Of a DNA stretch of 64,000 nt, positions 14,851 through 23,940 are shown piece after piece. Every line of letters begins with the position of its first letter. Within the stretch, counting starts at the first letter, position 1. Position numbers and translations under genes: made by a program. Source of the DNA: Pseudomonas sp. UBA5706 (GTDB lineage: Bacteria; Pseudomonadota; Gammaproteobacteria; Pseudomonadales; Pseudomonadaceae); the NCBI RefSeq assembly GCF_002419965.1, contig NZ_DIHC01000042.1, positions 72,059 to 136,058 on the forward strand, written 5' to 3'. Below the pieces are notes generated by a model. That model was not told the DNA's origin. It worked only from the letters and a program-made list of their open reading frames with translations, and ran no database searches.

Positions 14851-17241
14851 TCAGAAGCGATACTCTGCAGTAAGACGTGCAGTCCTGCCATCTTTGACGC
14901 CCATCCAGGTCGTGGCCGTGCTGTAAGAGTAGATATCGCGGTCGAACAGGTTTTTAACACCCAGGTTCAGTGACCAGTCCTTCTGATGGTAGAAAACCGA
15001 GAGATCGGTTTGCGCATAACCACTGACGTCGTAGTAGGTACTGGTGCGGTAGCCGCTGACCATGTCACTCGCGGCGGTAACGCCAATCCCTGCGCCCAGG
15101 CCTTTCAGGCGACCTGTCTGCAATTCGTAGGATGTCCAGATATTGGCTGAGTTTTTCGGCTGTCCGGTCACCTTGTTCGCCTGGCCATTGACCTCAGAGG
15201 GATCGCTGAACTTCGAGTAGGTGTAGCTGGCAGTCAGGTTCCAGCCAGGAAGGATCTCGCCGTTCAGGTCCAGGTCGAAACCTTTACTGCGTCTGCCCTC
15301 GGAGCCAATGTATTGCCCGGTCTGGTCTGACAGCGGGACGTTGGTCTGCTCGATATCGAACAATGCGGTGGTGATGGTAAAGCGATCATCCAGCAGGCTG
15401 AACTTGAGGCCGACCTCCTTGGATTTGCTGCTGCTGGGCGCTAGGGCATTGCCGAATCTGTCGATGTTGTAGCTGCCGGAAAAACCATGCATGAGGTTGG
15501 CGTAGGCAGTGATTTCCGGGGTCAGGTCGTAAGCGATACCGTAGTTGGGCACCCATTTGGTCTGTCGGAACGATGATGAACCCGAACCTACGATGTTGTT
15601 CTGGTTCTCCCACACCGACTCTTTGCCGGCGAACAGCAAGTGCAGTTTTTCCAGAATCGTGATCTGGTCCTGAATGATCAGCCCGCGCTGGATGTTGCGG
15701 CTGTCGTAGCTTTTGTCCCTGGCCGTCGGGATGTGCGGGTAATCAAGGCTGCTTTTATCCAGGACGTTGCCATCGACATTGATAGCGCCATCGGCGAACT
15801 CGTACTGGGTGTTATTACTGTGCATGTAGTCGACGCCCAACAGCACCTCTTGCTTGACCGGGCCGGTATTGAAAGTGCCGCGCACGTCGTTCTGCGTGCT
15901 CCAGTAGCGAGTGGTGTCCACTGAGGAAAATTGGTGAGCGATCTGTTGGCCGTCGGGAAGGATCGCGTAGGGCTCGTTGATCTTGAAGCTCATTTTGGTA
16001 TCGCCGTAGGTCGCCTTGCTGTTGAAGGTCCAGCCATCGACCAGGTCCTGGGAAAGCTCGTAGTAGCCTGTTTTCGATACCCCGGAAATATGATCGTCCT
16101 TGTCGCCCATGCGGTAAGTCGAGAGTTTGCGGATTTTCTGCAAAGTGGTGTCGTAGTAAGTTCCCGCCAGGCCTTGGGCGGTGCGGGTATCACTGAACTC
16201 GGCACCGACCTTGATACGCGTCGAGTCGCCTTTCCAGGCAATGACCGGCGCCACGAAATCGGCCCGCGAGCCGTTGTAGTCGGGGTAGGTTTCGCTGGAG
16301 CGAGTGCGGGCGACGTTGAGGCGATAGCTCCAGGCCTTGTCGTCGCTCAAGGCGCCGCCCAGATCGATGGCGGTCTTGTATTCACCACGATCAGTCACTT
16401 CGCCGCGAATCACGTGCAAGGGATCGGTCACCGGGGCCTTGCGGATGATGTTGATCGTGCCGCCAGGCGAAGAACTGCCTGACATCACCGCTGCCGGGCC
16501 CTTGATGACTTCCAGCCCTTCGACCCCATCAATGGGTGTGGACGGTATCACCAGGCCGTTGCGAGTCTCCGGCGTGGTCACGCCATCGGTGGATGTCTGC
16601 GTGACTTCATAGCCGCGAATGAAATACACCGAATTGCCACGGTTGCCCTTTTGATCGACCACGCCAGCGGCGTTGCGCAAGGCATCTTCGACGCTGGTGG
16701 CCTGGCGATCGGCGATGACTTTGTGGGTGATGCTTTTCACCGACTGCGGGGTTTCCTGCAGTGCAGTGCTGGTACGCAAGGCGCTGCTGGACTCGCTGGC
16801 GGTGTAGTCGTCATCCGCCGTGCTTTGGACGTCAATCGCCGGCAGGACTGCGGCATCCGTATCCACTGGGTTGCTCGCAACGGCAGCCGGCGCTTCGACC
16901 ACCAGATGACCGTTGGCTGCGAGGCTTGAGCGCAGCGGGGTAGCCGCCAGCGCCGCAGCCAATGCCTGGGCAGCGCTGAGGTTGCCGCTGATGGCAGGCG
17001 AGCGATAAGCGCTGATGTCGGTCAGGCGCAATTCAATAGTCGCGCCGCTTTGCTGGCTGATACGGCTCAGCGTCTGCTGCAATGTATCGGCAGGCAGGTC
17101 ATAGCGAGTTTGTTGGGTAATAGTTGCTGTTGCAGGCGCCGCGAGCACTTCAGGAATAAAGCTCACGCTGCTCAAGGCCAGAGAGATGCCAAGTGTCAGC
17201 GGTAACGGTCGAATCGTCCTGAAACCGGATAAGTTTTCCAC
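14851..17241 (-). CDS. TonB-dependent receptor with STN signalling domain
   Basis: A 796-residue outer-membrane receptor of the ferric-siderophore class. A signal peptide ends near EVLAAPA (about residue 35). It is followed by an STN (secretin/TonB N) domain at about 45-100 (YDLPADTLQQTLSRISQQSG), a plug from about 160 (LQETPQSVKSITHKVI), and a beta-barrel ending in the C-terminal Phe of EYRF. GTG 17241 is chosen because a strong GGGGGGAG site lies 6 nt upstream. Its own copy of the 29-bp motif is at 17304-17332. STN domains normally talk to a FecR anti-sigma, but no fecR-like gene is present. Ligand unknown; context suggests a peptide or protein. Confidence 0.93.
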   Translation of the reverse strand: MENLSGFRTIRPLPLTLGISLALSSVSFIPEVLAAPATATITQQTRYDLPADTLQQTLSRISQQSGATIELRLTDISAYRSPAISGNLSAAQALAAALAATPLRSSLAANGHLVVEAPAAVASNPVDTDAAVLPAIDVQSTADDDYTASESSSALRTSTALQETPQSVKSITHKVIADRQATSVEDALRNAAGVVDQKGNRGNSVYFIRGYEVTQTSTDGVTTPETRNGLVIPSTPIDGVEGLEVIKGPAAVMSGSSSPGGTINIIRKAPVTDPLHVIRGEVTDRGEYKTAIDLGGALSDDKAWSYRLNVARTRSSETYPDYNGSRADFVAPVIAWKGDSTRIKVGAEFSDTRTAQGLAGTYYDTTLQKIRKLSTYRMGDKDDHISGVSKTGYYELSQDLVDGWTFNSKATYGDTKMSFKINEPYAILPDGQQIAHQFSSVDTTRYWSTQNDVRGTFNTGPVKQEVLLGVDYMHSNNTQYEFADGAINVDGNVLDKSSLDYPHIPTARDKSYDSRNIQRGLIIQDQITILEKLHLLFAGKESVWENQNNIVGSGSSSFRQTKWVPNYGIAYDLTPEITAYANLMHGFSGSYNIDRFGNALAPSSSKSKEVGLKFSLLDDRFTITTALFDIEQTNVPLSDQTGQYIGSEGRRSKGFDLDLNGEILPGWNLTASYTYSKFSDPSEVNGQANKVTGQPKNSANIWTSYELQTGRLKGLGAGIGVTAASDMVSGYRTSTYYDVSGYAQTDLSVFYHQKDWSLNLGVKNLFDRDIYSYSTATTWMGVKDGRTARLTAEYRF

Positions 17242-17303
17242 GTGTAACTCCCCCCTTCGAATCACTAGAAAGTCGTCCTGCCGCGCCTTGCAGTTGTTTC
17301 TAA

Positions 17304-17332
17304 TGTGCAATCAGAATCGAAAAGTGACAGTG
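17304..17332 (-). promoter_or_regulatory. Shared 29-bp promoter motif, copy 1 (TonB receptor)
   Basis: On the plus strand: TGTGCAATCAG, four bases, GAAAAGTGACAGTG. It matches 23205-23233 and 27139-27167 at nearly every position outside the 4-base spacer. Read toward the gene, CACTGTCACTTTTC would be the -35 side and CTGATTGCACA the -10 side, about 62 bp before the receptor start codon. Likely target of the ECF sigma encoded at 23244-23762. Confidence 0.7.
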
Positions 17333-17370
17333 GCGGGTCGATGTTTTTTTGCCCACGCGGATCAATGTTT

Positions 17371-18813
17371 TCAGGCGGTACCGCCGACTACTAAACCGTC
17401 GATTTTCAGCGTCGGCTGACCGACCCCGACCGGCACGCTTTGGCCCGCCTTGCCGCATATCGCCAGACCGCGATCCAGGGCCAGATCGTTGCCCACCATG
17501 CTGATCTGCCGCAGGGTCTGCGGACCGCTTCCCGTCAGCGTTGCGCCGCGGATAGGCGTGGTCAGGCGGCCGTCTTCGATCAACCACGCCAGGGCGCTCT
17601 GGAAGCTGAACTGGCCGCTGACGATGTCCACCTGACCACTGCCCAGATCGGCCAGATACACGCCATGTTTTACCGAGGCGATGATCTCCTCTGCGGCGTA
17701 GGGGCCGGGCTGCATGAAGGTATTGGTCATTCGGGGCATTGGCAGGTGGGCATAGGACTGTCGCCGTCCGTTGCCGGTGACCTTTTGCCCCATCAGGCGG
17801 GCGTTAATGTCGTCGTGCATGTAGCTGCGCAGAACACCGTTTTCGATCAGGGTGGTGCGCTGTCCTGGCTCACCTTCATCGTCGATATTTAGTGAGCCGC
17901 GGGCGCCGGGCACCGTCGCGTCATCGACAATCGTCACCCCGGGAGCCGCCACCGTCTTGTCCATCAGCGATGCATAGACCGAACTGCCAACGCGATTGAA
18001 GTCGCCTTCAAAACCGTGGCCCATTGCTTCATGCAGGAGCATGCCTAGCCAACCGTTGGCGAGCACCACGGGAAGCTGCCCGGAAGGCGCCTGGATGGCA
18101 TCCAGATTAGTCAGCGCGCTATCGACCACACGACGGACCTCAGCATCAACCAATGACATCTCGATGTGCTCGAAACCGTTGCGTCCACCCATACCGCCGC
18201 TGGCTGTTTCACGACGGCCATTGTGTTCGACCACCACCCACAGATGCAGCATCAGCAGCGGGCGCACGTCGGCAGCCAGACGGCCGTCGTGACGCATCAC
18301 CATCATCACTTCGTGGGTCAGTTCCAGCGTCGCCCCCGCACGGCTGACCCGTGGATCGAGCGCGCACGCCAGTTGCTCGATGCGTTCAAGCAGCGCCACT
18401 TTGGCGGCGGACGCCAATACGGGCAGCGGATCGTCGGTGCCGTAGCTTGAGTGCATCAATGCGCGTTGCTCGGGTATCGCCACTCGGGCGTTGCGGCCTT
18501 TGCCGGCGATGCTGCGCACCGACAACGCGGCTTTCTGCAATTGCTCGCGGGTGATCTGCTGCGAATAAGCGAAGGCACTCTGGTCCAGTTCGCTGGCGCG
18601 CAAGCCGAAGCCCTGATCGACACTGAAGGTGCCACCGGTCACCTGACTGTTTTCCAGTGACCAGCTTTCTCGGCGGCGGGATTGCAGGTACAGATCGGCG
18701 AAATCGACCTGATGCTCCATGACCTGATCCAGGGTATTGCGCAAATCATTAAGGTCTACACCATAGGGTGTCAGCAGTCGTTCACAGGCAATCGTCAGCC
18801 GCGTATCAGTCAT
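17371..18813 (-). CDS. tldD: TldD-like metallopeptidase subunit
   Basis: A 480-residue TldD-family protein with the zinc signature HEAMGHGFEGD and downstream TIVDDATVPGARGSLNIDDEG. TldD pairs with TldE to form a cytoplasmic metalloprotease that threads and cuts unstructured peptides (microcin B17 leader, CcdA). This copy is most likely an extra, specialised pair, since it sits with import genes and not with the usual housekeeping neighbours. The ATG at 18813 follows tldE by 19 bp in a four-gene operon. Substrate is inferred to be the imported ligand. Confidence 0.92.
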   Translation of the reverse strand: MTDTRLTIACERLLTPYGVDLNDLRNTLDQVMEHQVDFADLYLQSRRRESWSLENSQVTGGTFSVDQGFGLRASELDQSAFAYSQQITREQLQKAALSVRSIAGKGRNARVAIPEQRALMHSSYGTDDPLPVLASAAKVALLERIEQLACALDPRVSRAGATLELTHEVMMVMRHDGRLAADVRPLLMLHLWVVVEHNGRRETASGGMGGRNGFEHIEMSLVDAEVRRVVDSALTNLDAIQAPSGQLPVVLANGWLGMLLHEAMGHGFEGDFNRVGSSVYASLMDKTVAAPGVTIVDDATVPGARGSLNIDDEGEPGQRTTLIENGVLRSYMHDDINARLMGQKVTGNGRRQSYAHLPMPRMTNTFMQPGPYAAEEIIASVKHGVYLADLGSGQVDIVSGQFSFQSALAWLIEDGRLTTPIRGATLTGSGPQTLRQISMVGNDLALDRGLAICGKAGQSVPVGVGQPTLKIDGLVVGGTA

Positions 18814-18832
18814 CGAAGTTCTCCGCGAGCGC

Positions 18833-20179
18833 TCAGCGCCCACCTATCTGCATGTGTGCGATCAACACCGAACCGCTGCTGAAATGGCCTCGGGTGACAA
18901 CGTCGTTGCCCACCGCAAGGATGTCGCCAAGCAGGCTGTTCAAGTTGCCGGCGATGGTGATACCGGTCACGGCATGGGCGATCACGCCGTTCTCGACCCA
19001 GAAGCCCTTGGCGCTGCGTGAGTAGTCGCCGTTGATCAGGTGCGTACCTTCGCCCGCCAGTTCGGTGACCAGCAGGCCGCGGTCCAGCTGCGCGAGCATG
19101 GCAGGCCAGTCATCGCTGTCGCGGGTGAGTTGGCTATGCAAGCTAAGGTTATAAGGCCCATTGGCGTTGCCAGTGGAAGGCAGATCCAGGCGCCGACCGC
19201 TGTAGGTCGACAGGAAGTACCCCTGCAACTGTCCGTGTTCGACCACCCTGCGGCGCTGGCCACTCAGCCCGTCATTGTCGAACGGCGCGCTGCCCAGGCC
19301 AGCCAGTTGGAAAGGGTCTTCGTGCAGGCTCAGGTGCTCGGCCATCACCGGGCTCCCCAAACGGTCGCGTAAATAGCTGCCGTGGCTGTACAGCGCACGA
19401 CCGCTGGCGGCGTTGGCCAAGTCCATCAGCAGACTGATCGCCATGTCGGGATCGAACAGCACCCGATAGCGCCCTGTGCACAGCGGCTGTTCATCCAGAT
19501 AGGCCAGCGCTTTACTCGCCGCTCGGGCGCCAATCTCCTCGGGCATTTGCAGGCGCTGGCTGTCTCGTTCGTGGCTGCGCCAATGGCTCAGATGGCGGTG
19601 CTGTCCGTCGCTGGCCAACGCATTGGCGCTCAATGCGTGGCTCGATTGCGCATAACCCTGGGCAAAACCGCGGCTGTTCGCGAGATAGCTGCGCGCCTCA
19701 TACGCACTGACAAAAGCGCCGTCACTCTGCACCTGCGGGCCCTGGTCGCTGATACCTTGCTCGATGCGCGCGGCCAGTGCTTGAGCCTCCTCAGCCGAAA
19801 CGGCCCATGGGTGATGCAATTGCAGGTCGAGCGGTGCCTGAGTCATCAGGCTCGCATCAGGCAACCCGGCGCAGGGATCTTGTGCCGTGTGCGTGGCAAT
19901 ATCGCAAGCGGCGCGAGCCATGTCGGCGAGGCTGGCGGGACTGAAGTCGTTCGAGTGTGTAGTGCCCTGACGCTGCCCGCGGTACACCGTCAGGCTGATA
20001 CTGTTGTGGCCTTCGGCGCGGCGTGCACGCAAGCGGCCTTGACGCAGATGGAGGCTCAGACCCTGACCGCTGGACAGCAGCACCTGGGCATCACTGGCAC
20101 CACTTTGGCGGGCGTAATCCAGCAGTTGTTCAGCCGCGGCCGCAAGCTGCGCCGGGGCCTGTTCGAGTGAGGTCGACAT
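18833..20179 (-). CDS. tldE: TldE/PmbA-like metallopeptidase subunit
   Basis: A 448-residue TldE/PmbA-family protein without the HExxxH zinc site, as expected for the structural partner of TldD. Family blocks are visible: RQGRLRARRAEGHNSISLTV near the N-terminus and YFLSTYSGRRLDLPSTGNAN in the C-half. It starts 18 bp after the thioredoxin-domain gene and ends 19 bp before tldD. The pair would form the protease chamber in the cytoplasm. E. coli TldE is also called PmbA. Confidence 0.92.
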   Translation of the reverse strand: MSTSLEQAPAQLAAAAEQLLDYARQSGASDAQVLLSSGQGLSLHLRQGRLRARRAEGHNSISLTVYRGQRQGTTHSNDFSPASLADMARAACDIATHTAQDPCAGLPDASLMTQAPLDLQLHHPWAVSAEEAQALAARIEQGISDQGPQVQSDGAFVSAYEARSYLANSRGFAQGYAQSSHALSANALASDGQHRHLSHWRSHERDSQRLQMPEEIGARAASKALAYLDEQPLCTGRYRVLFDPDMAISLLMDLANAASGRALYSHGSYLRDRLGSPVMAEHLSLHEDPFQLAGLGSAPFDNDGLSGQRRRVVEHGQLQGYFLSTYSGRRLDLPSTGNANGPYNLSLHSQLTRDSDDWPAMLAQLDRGLLVTELAGEGTHLINGDYSRSAKGFWVENGVIAHAVTGITIAGNLNSLLGDILAVGNDVVTRGHFSSGSVLIAHMQIGGR

Positions 20180-20196
20180 GTGAGCGTCCTGAGCCG

Positions 20197-21447
20197 TTAC
20201 GCAGGCAGATAGAGGGGAGCGTTGGCCAGCAAGTTCGCCAGCACCGAGATATAACGTTGGCGGGCGGGCTTGCTGTTTTCGTCATAGTTCGCATGGAACG
20301 CCTGCTCCTTGGCCATGAACGCAGCATTCTCGGCCTGCCAGCGTTGCCGATGCGCATCGAGTTGCTCGCCACTGAAGCCTCCCAGCGCTTGCTCATGCGC
20401 CTCGAACCAGCGGTTGCGCACACCTGGCATGGCGCGCTCCTGGTCGCTCCAGCCGACTGCGCTCATCAACAGGTGGAAATTGCACCGGGCAGCGATGGCG
20501 AACAATTCGCTCCAGGCCAGGGCATCTTCAACGACTGGCAGGGGCGACAGATTGGCGAGCAATTGTGCAAGCATGCCAGGCAGTTCGCGGTAGGGATCCT
20601 GCTGCGGGTTGCATAACGCCAGTGAGGCGTTACGCAGTGTTGCCCACACTGAAGCCGCCACGGCCTGACCGGCGAGTGTCTGGTCGCACAAGCTGATCCA
20701 CTGCAGGCGCAGGGCGTCCAGCTCAGGTTCAGCCAGCAGCGCTGTCCAGTCATGCAGCGGATCACTCAACCAGTAACGAAGCAGGCGCACGGGCACTTGG
20801 TACGTATCGGCGTCGACTCGCAAACCGTCGAACAGACTCGCCACCTGGTGCTCTTCGCAGGCATTGACGAAGTCCAGTGCGGGCGCCAGATGGATCGGCA
20901 GGCCGCTCAACCGTTCGAATACCCGCAGGCTTTCACTGTGTACCAACGCCGCACACAGAGTGCCTTGCCCGTCGACCCAAAACGGCGTCCTGGCGGCTTT
21001 CACATCGCCGTTTTCAGCCTGCTGCTTGAGCCGGGTGACAAGGAACTCACGCAGTTGCGCGTCACCGTAAAAGGCCCCCCAAGCTTGTGCTGAGCGCTCG
21101 GCGGCGGGATTGGCAGGCAGCGCCGCACCGCTGTCGCCCAGCCACTCGCGCAACCTGACCAGCGACTGAGACCCTGAAAGCCGAGCCAGTTCGTGACCGC
21201 CCTTGAGCAGAATCAAGGTTGGAATACCACGCACGGCAAAACGCTCACGCACGGCGGGAAAGACATCGACATCAATCTTCAGCACCGCCAGGTGTTCGCC
21301 GGCTTCTTCGGCCAGGCGTTCCAAAGTCGGCGTCATGGCCCGGCAGGGCGCACACCATGGCGCCCAGAGGTCTAGCAGGATCTGATCAGAGCCCGTCAAA
21401 TACTCATTCAGCGAGTCTTCGGAAACAGTGATGACTGAGTGGGACAT
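20197..21447 (-). CDS. Thioredoxin fused to an unknown helical domain
   Basis: A 416-residue protein. Residues 1-110 are a thioredoxin with active site WAPWCAPC and the cis-Pro loop GIPTLILLKGG. Residues 125-416 form an uncharacterised, mostly helical domain (AFYGDAQLREFLVTRL, LVHSESLRVFERLSGLP, FMAKEQAFHANYDEN) homologous to the whole protein at 23941-24873. The layout resembles YbbN/CnoX-type thioredoxin fusions, but the C-domain does not look like TPR repeats. A GGAG site 6 nt before ATG 21447 sets the start. In this operon it may reduce disulfides of an imported protein before TldDE degradation (inference). Confidence 0.85.
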   Translation of the reverse strand: MSHSVITVSEDSLNEYLTGSDQILLDLWAPWCAPCRAMTPTLERLAEEAGEHLAVLKIDVDVFPAVRERFAVRGIPTLILLKGGHELARLSGSQSLVRLREWLGDSGAALPANPAAERSAQAWGAFYGDAQLREFLVTRLKQQAENGDVKAARTPFWVDGQGTLCAALVHSESLRVFERLSGLPIHLAPALDFVNACEEHQVASLFDGLRVDADTYQVPVRLLRYWLSDPLHDWTALLAEPELDALRLQWISLCDQTLAGQAVAASVWATLRNASLALCNPQQDPYRELPGMLAQLLANLSPLPVVEDALAWSELFAIAARCNFHLLMSAVGWSDQERAMPGVRNRWFEAHEQALGGFSGEQLDAHRQRWQAENAAFMAKEQAFHANYDENSKPARQRYISVLANLLANAPLYLPA

Positions 21448-21466
21448 GGGTATCTCCAGAGGTGAA

Positions 21467-23170
21467 TCAATGGTCGTCAGCGCGAGCCAGGTCGAGGTGA
21501 TAAGGATGGAAGGCCTCAAGGGCCTTGCGGTGCGCAACGCTGACGATGGCGCTGTCGGGCAGCTGTTCTACCAGCGCTTGATAGAGCTTCGCTTCGGTGT
21601 CTGAGTCCAGCGCGCTGGTGGCCTCATCAAGGAAGATGAACTCGGGGCGATGCAGCAGCACGCGGCCGATGGCCAGCCGTTGCTGTTCGCCCCCCGACAG
21701 CACTTGCTGCCAGCGCTCGCTGCTCGACAAGGCATCGCGACGGCTGCCCAGGCAGCAGTCCTCGAGCACTTGCTGGCACTGGGCGTCGGTGAATAGCTCG
21801 GGGTCGGCGGGATAGCACAGCGCTGCTTTGAGGGTGCCTGCCGGGATATAGCTGCGCTGCGGCACAAACAGGCTGCGGTTGCGTTCGGGCAAGTTGATGT
21901 GGCCACTGCCGTAAGGCCATAGCCCGGCGCAGGCGCGCAGCAGGGTGCTCTTGCCAGAGCCAGAAGGGCCATGCACCAACCAGCGTTCACCGGCGCTGAC
22001 CTGCCATGCTTTCAGGTAGGTCAGTGGCTGATGATGCGGTGTATGCAAGGTCAAGGCGCTGCAGCGCAGCAGTGCGCATGGCGCAGTACTGAGGCTGATC
22101 CCTGGCACTTGCTTATCAGCCTTGTCGATCGACCAGAGCAGGTCGCGCAAGCGGTTGGTCCAGGCCATCCACTGAGTGAAGTTCTGGTACGCCTGCTGGA
22201 AGAACGACAGGCTCCCGACCAGCATGCCGTAAGCACCGATCAGGCGCACCATGTCGCCGTAGCTGATCTTGCCGCTTAATAACAACGGCAGTGCGAGCAA
22301 GGTTGGCAGCAGGCTAAAGACATGCGAGAACAGGCTCTGTCCGAGCATCGCCTTAAAGGTGCGCACCAGTATCTGCAGGGTATTGGCGCGTACTCGGCCA
22401 AACCGTTCCTGCAGGCGTTCAGCCTCGTGTCGGCCACCTTGATAAAACGCAATCTGCTCGGCATTTTCGCGCACTTGCATACCGGCGAATCGGAAATCGG
22501 CCTCCGCCGTTTGCTTATGGTTATTCAGCCCGATCAACTGTTTGCCCAGCCAATGGGTGACTGCCAGCTGGGCAAAGGAATAGCCGTAGGCGGCGAACAC
22601 CATGTAGCCGGGGATGGCCACGTCGACGCCCTGTACGCTGAACGCCAGGGCGCCCGACAGCGACCAGAGTACGGCGGTGTAGGACACCGTGCTCACTACA
22701 ACGCTGACAATGTTGATGAACAAGCGCAGGGTGCTGTCGACGAACTCGCGGGTGTCTTCAGCGATACGCTGGTCGGCGTTGCTCAGCAGCCCGTCGCGCT
22801 CCAGCTGGTAGTAGGCCAGGTGCGCGGTCCAGCGCTGGATCAGGCGATGGGTCAGCCAGGTCCGCCAGCGCAGTTGCAGGTAGTCCTGGAGAATGGTCGA
22901 GGTGATGGGCAACAGCACCGTGATCAGGCCGTAACCGAACGTCAGCGCCAGCAATGGTTTAAGGGTTGACCAGTCCAGTTTGATCAGTGCGTCGGTGACT
23001 TTGCCGTGTACATCATTGAGGGCGATGTAGGCGTAAATGGTGGTGAAGCTGATGGTCAACACGACGGCCAGCATCGCCAGTGCTTTCCAGCGATCGGCGC
23101 TGCGCCAGTAAGGCAGTATCAACCCGGCAATGCTTGGGCGCTTTGCAGGGGAAGGGGTCTTGTCGCTCAC
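21467..23170 (-). CDS. YddA/FusD-like ABC transporter (SbmA-type membrane domain + ATPase)
   Basis: A 567-residue half-transporter. About six membrane helices of the SbmA/BacA-like type fill residues 1-340 (YIALNDVHGKVTDALIKLD, ADQRIAEDTREFVDSTLRLF). The ATPase follows, with Walker A GPSGSGKSTLL, signature LSGGEQQRLAIGR and Walker B FIFLDEATSALD. YddA of E. coli lies with a TonB receptor and the PqqL protease, and FusD with the ferredoxin import genes of Pectobacterium. The same role, moving a peptide across the inner membrane, is inferred. First gene of the yddA-trx-tldE-tldD operon, with motif copy 2 at 34 bp upstream. Confidence 0.9.
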   Translation of the reverse strand: MSDKTPSPAKRPSIAGLILPYWRSADRWKALAMLAVVLTISFTTIYAYIALNDVHGKVTDALIKLDWSTLKPLLALTFGYGLITVLLPITSTILQDYLQLRWRTWLTHRLIQRWTAHLAYYQLERDGLLSNADQRIAEDTREFVDSTLRLFINIVSVVVSTVSYTAVLWSLSGALAFSVQGVDVAIPGYMVFAAYGYSFAQLAVTHWLGKQLIGLNNHKQTAEADFRFAGMQVRENAEQIAFYQGGRHEAERLQERFGRVRANTLQILVRTFKAMLGQSLFSHVFSLLPTLLALPLLLSGKISYGDMVRLIGAYGMLVGSLSFFQQAYQNFTQWMAWTNRLRDLLWSIDKADKQVPGISLSTAPCALLRCSALTLHTPHHQPLTYLKAWQVSAGERWLVHGPSGSGKSTLLRACAGLWPYGSGHINLPERNRSLFVPQRSYIPAGTLKAALCYPADPELFTDAQCQQVLEDCCLGSRRDALSSSERWQQVLSGGEQQRLAIGRVLLHRPEFIFLDEATSALDSDTEAKLYQALVEQLPDSAIVSVAHRKALEAFHPYHLDLARADDH

Positions 23171-23204
23171 CGACGGTTATCCGCTTTAGATGATTTGCCC
23201 TATT

Positions 23205-23233
23205 TGTGCAATCAGCCGGGGAAAGTGACAGTG
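23205..23233 (-). promoter_or_regulatory. Shared 29-bp promoter motif, copy 2 (yddA operon)
   Basis: TGTGCAATCAG, four bases, GGAAAGTGACAGTG on the plus strand, in the 73-bp gap between the sigma gene stop and the yddA start. It means yddA-trx-tldE-tldD can be transcribed separately from the sigma gene. Confidence 0.7.
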
Positions 23234-23243
23234 CTGTAGAAGA

Positions 23244-23762
23244 TTATTTTCCGTCGGGATGGGCAACGCTGCGACATTGCGCCAAGCCCTTGGCCACATA
23301 CTGACGGACCATGCTGGCGGAGACGCCCAGGCGTTGGCCGATTTCGGCATACGTCAGGCCCTCGAGCTGGCTGAGGTAGAAGGCCTGTCGAGCCCTGTCG
23401 GAGAGCCCCTGAAGGGCGGCCTCAACCGCATCCAGTTCGCCGAGCAGCAGTTGCCTTCGCTCCGGTGAATCGGCCTGGCGATCAGGGCGTTGTGCCAGAT
23501 GGTAAAGGTGCGAGCGTTCCTGGTCACGGCGGCGACGGACTTCATAAACCACGCGGCTGGCGATGGTCATCAGCATCGCCCGGGGTTCACGCACCTCGTC
23601 AAGATGAGGCAAGGCGGCGAGTTGGGTGAAGGTTTCACTGGCAACGTCTTCGGCGTTTTCGCCGCAGCCCAAGCGATAACGCAGCTTGTGCGTCAACCAT
23701 TGGTAGTCGCTGCGAAACACATCATCAAGCAGTTCTGACGTGTCCATTACTTGTTCAGCCAT
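23244..23762 (-). CDS. ECF sigma factor (FecI-like)
   Basis: A 172-residue sigma-70 family ECF protein. Region 2 (WLTHKLRYRLGCGENAEDVA, ETFTQLAALPHL) binds core and the -10; region 4 is an HTH (LTYAEIGQRLGVSASMVRQY, VAKGLAQC). The length and region 4 ending in KGLAQCR resemble iron-starvation FecI types. Start choice is uncertain among ATGs at 23771, 23762 and 23747; none has a strong ribosome site. No FecR anti-sigma is encoded next to it, unusual for this group. It lies in the middle of the import regulon and probably reads the 29-bp motif. Confidence 0.88.
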   Translation of the reverse strand: MAEQVMDTSELLDDVFRSDYQWLTHKLRYRLGCGENAEDVASETFTQLAALPHLDEVREPRAMLMTIASRVVYEVRRRRDQERSHLYHLAQRPDRQADSPERRQLLLGELDAVEAALQGLSDRARQAFYLSQLEGLTYAEIGQRLGVSASMVRQYVAKGLAQCRSVAHPDGK

Positions 23763-23887
23763 GCCTGCCATACCCGCGCTCAGGTGAAGTTTCCAAGGCG
23801 TCAATGCAAGAGCGAGGCCAGAGCCGGTATCGTCTGCGATAAGCGCCGAACAGCCTGCACATCAGGCCGCGGCGCACAGTAACAAGC

Positions 23888-23917
23888 GAAATCATATTGT
23901 AGAAATATCATTTGGTT
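23888..23917 (-). promoter_or_regulatory. Possible Fur-type operator upstream of ECF sigma gene
   Basis: An AT-rich imperfect palindrome (ATCATATTGTAGAAATATCAT) about 125 bp before the sigma start codon, resembling repeats of NAT(A/T)AT. It would fit iron control of the whole regulon through the sigma factor. Visual match only. Confidence 0.3.
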
Positions 23918-23940
23918 AGGCCGATATAACAGCCTGAACG

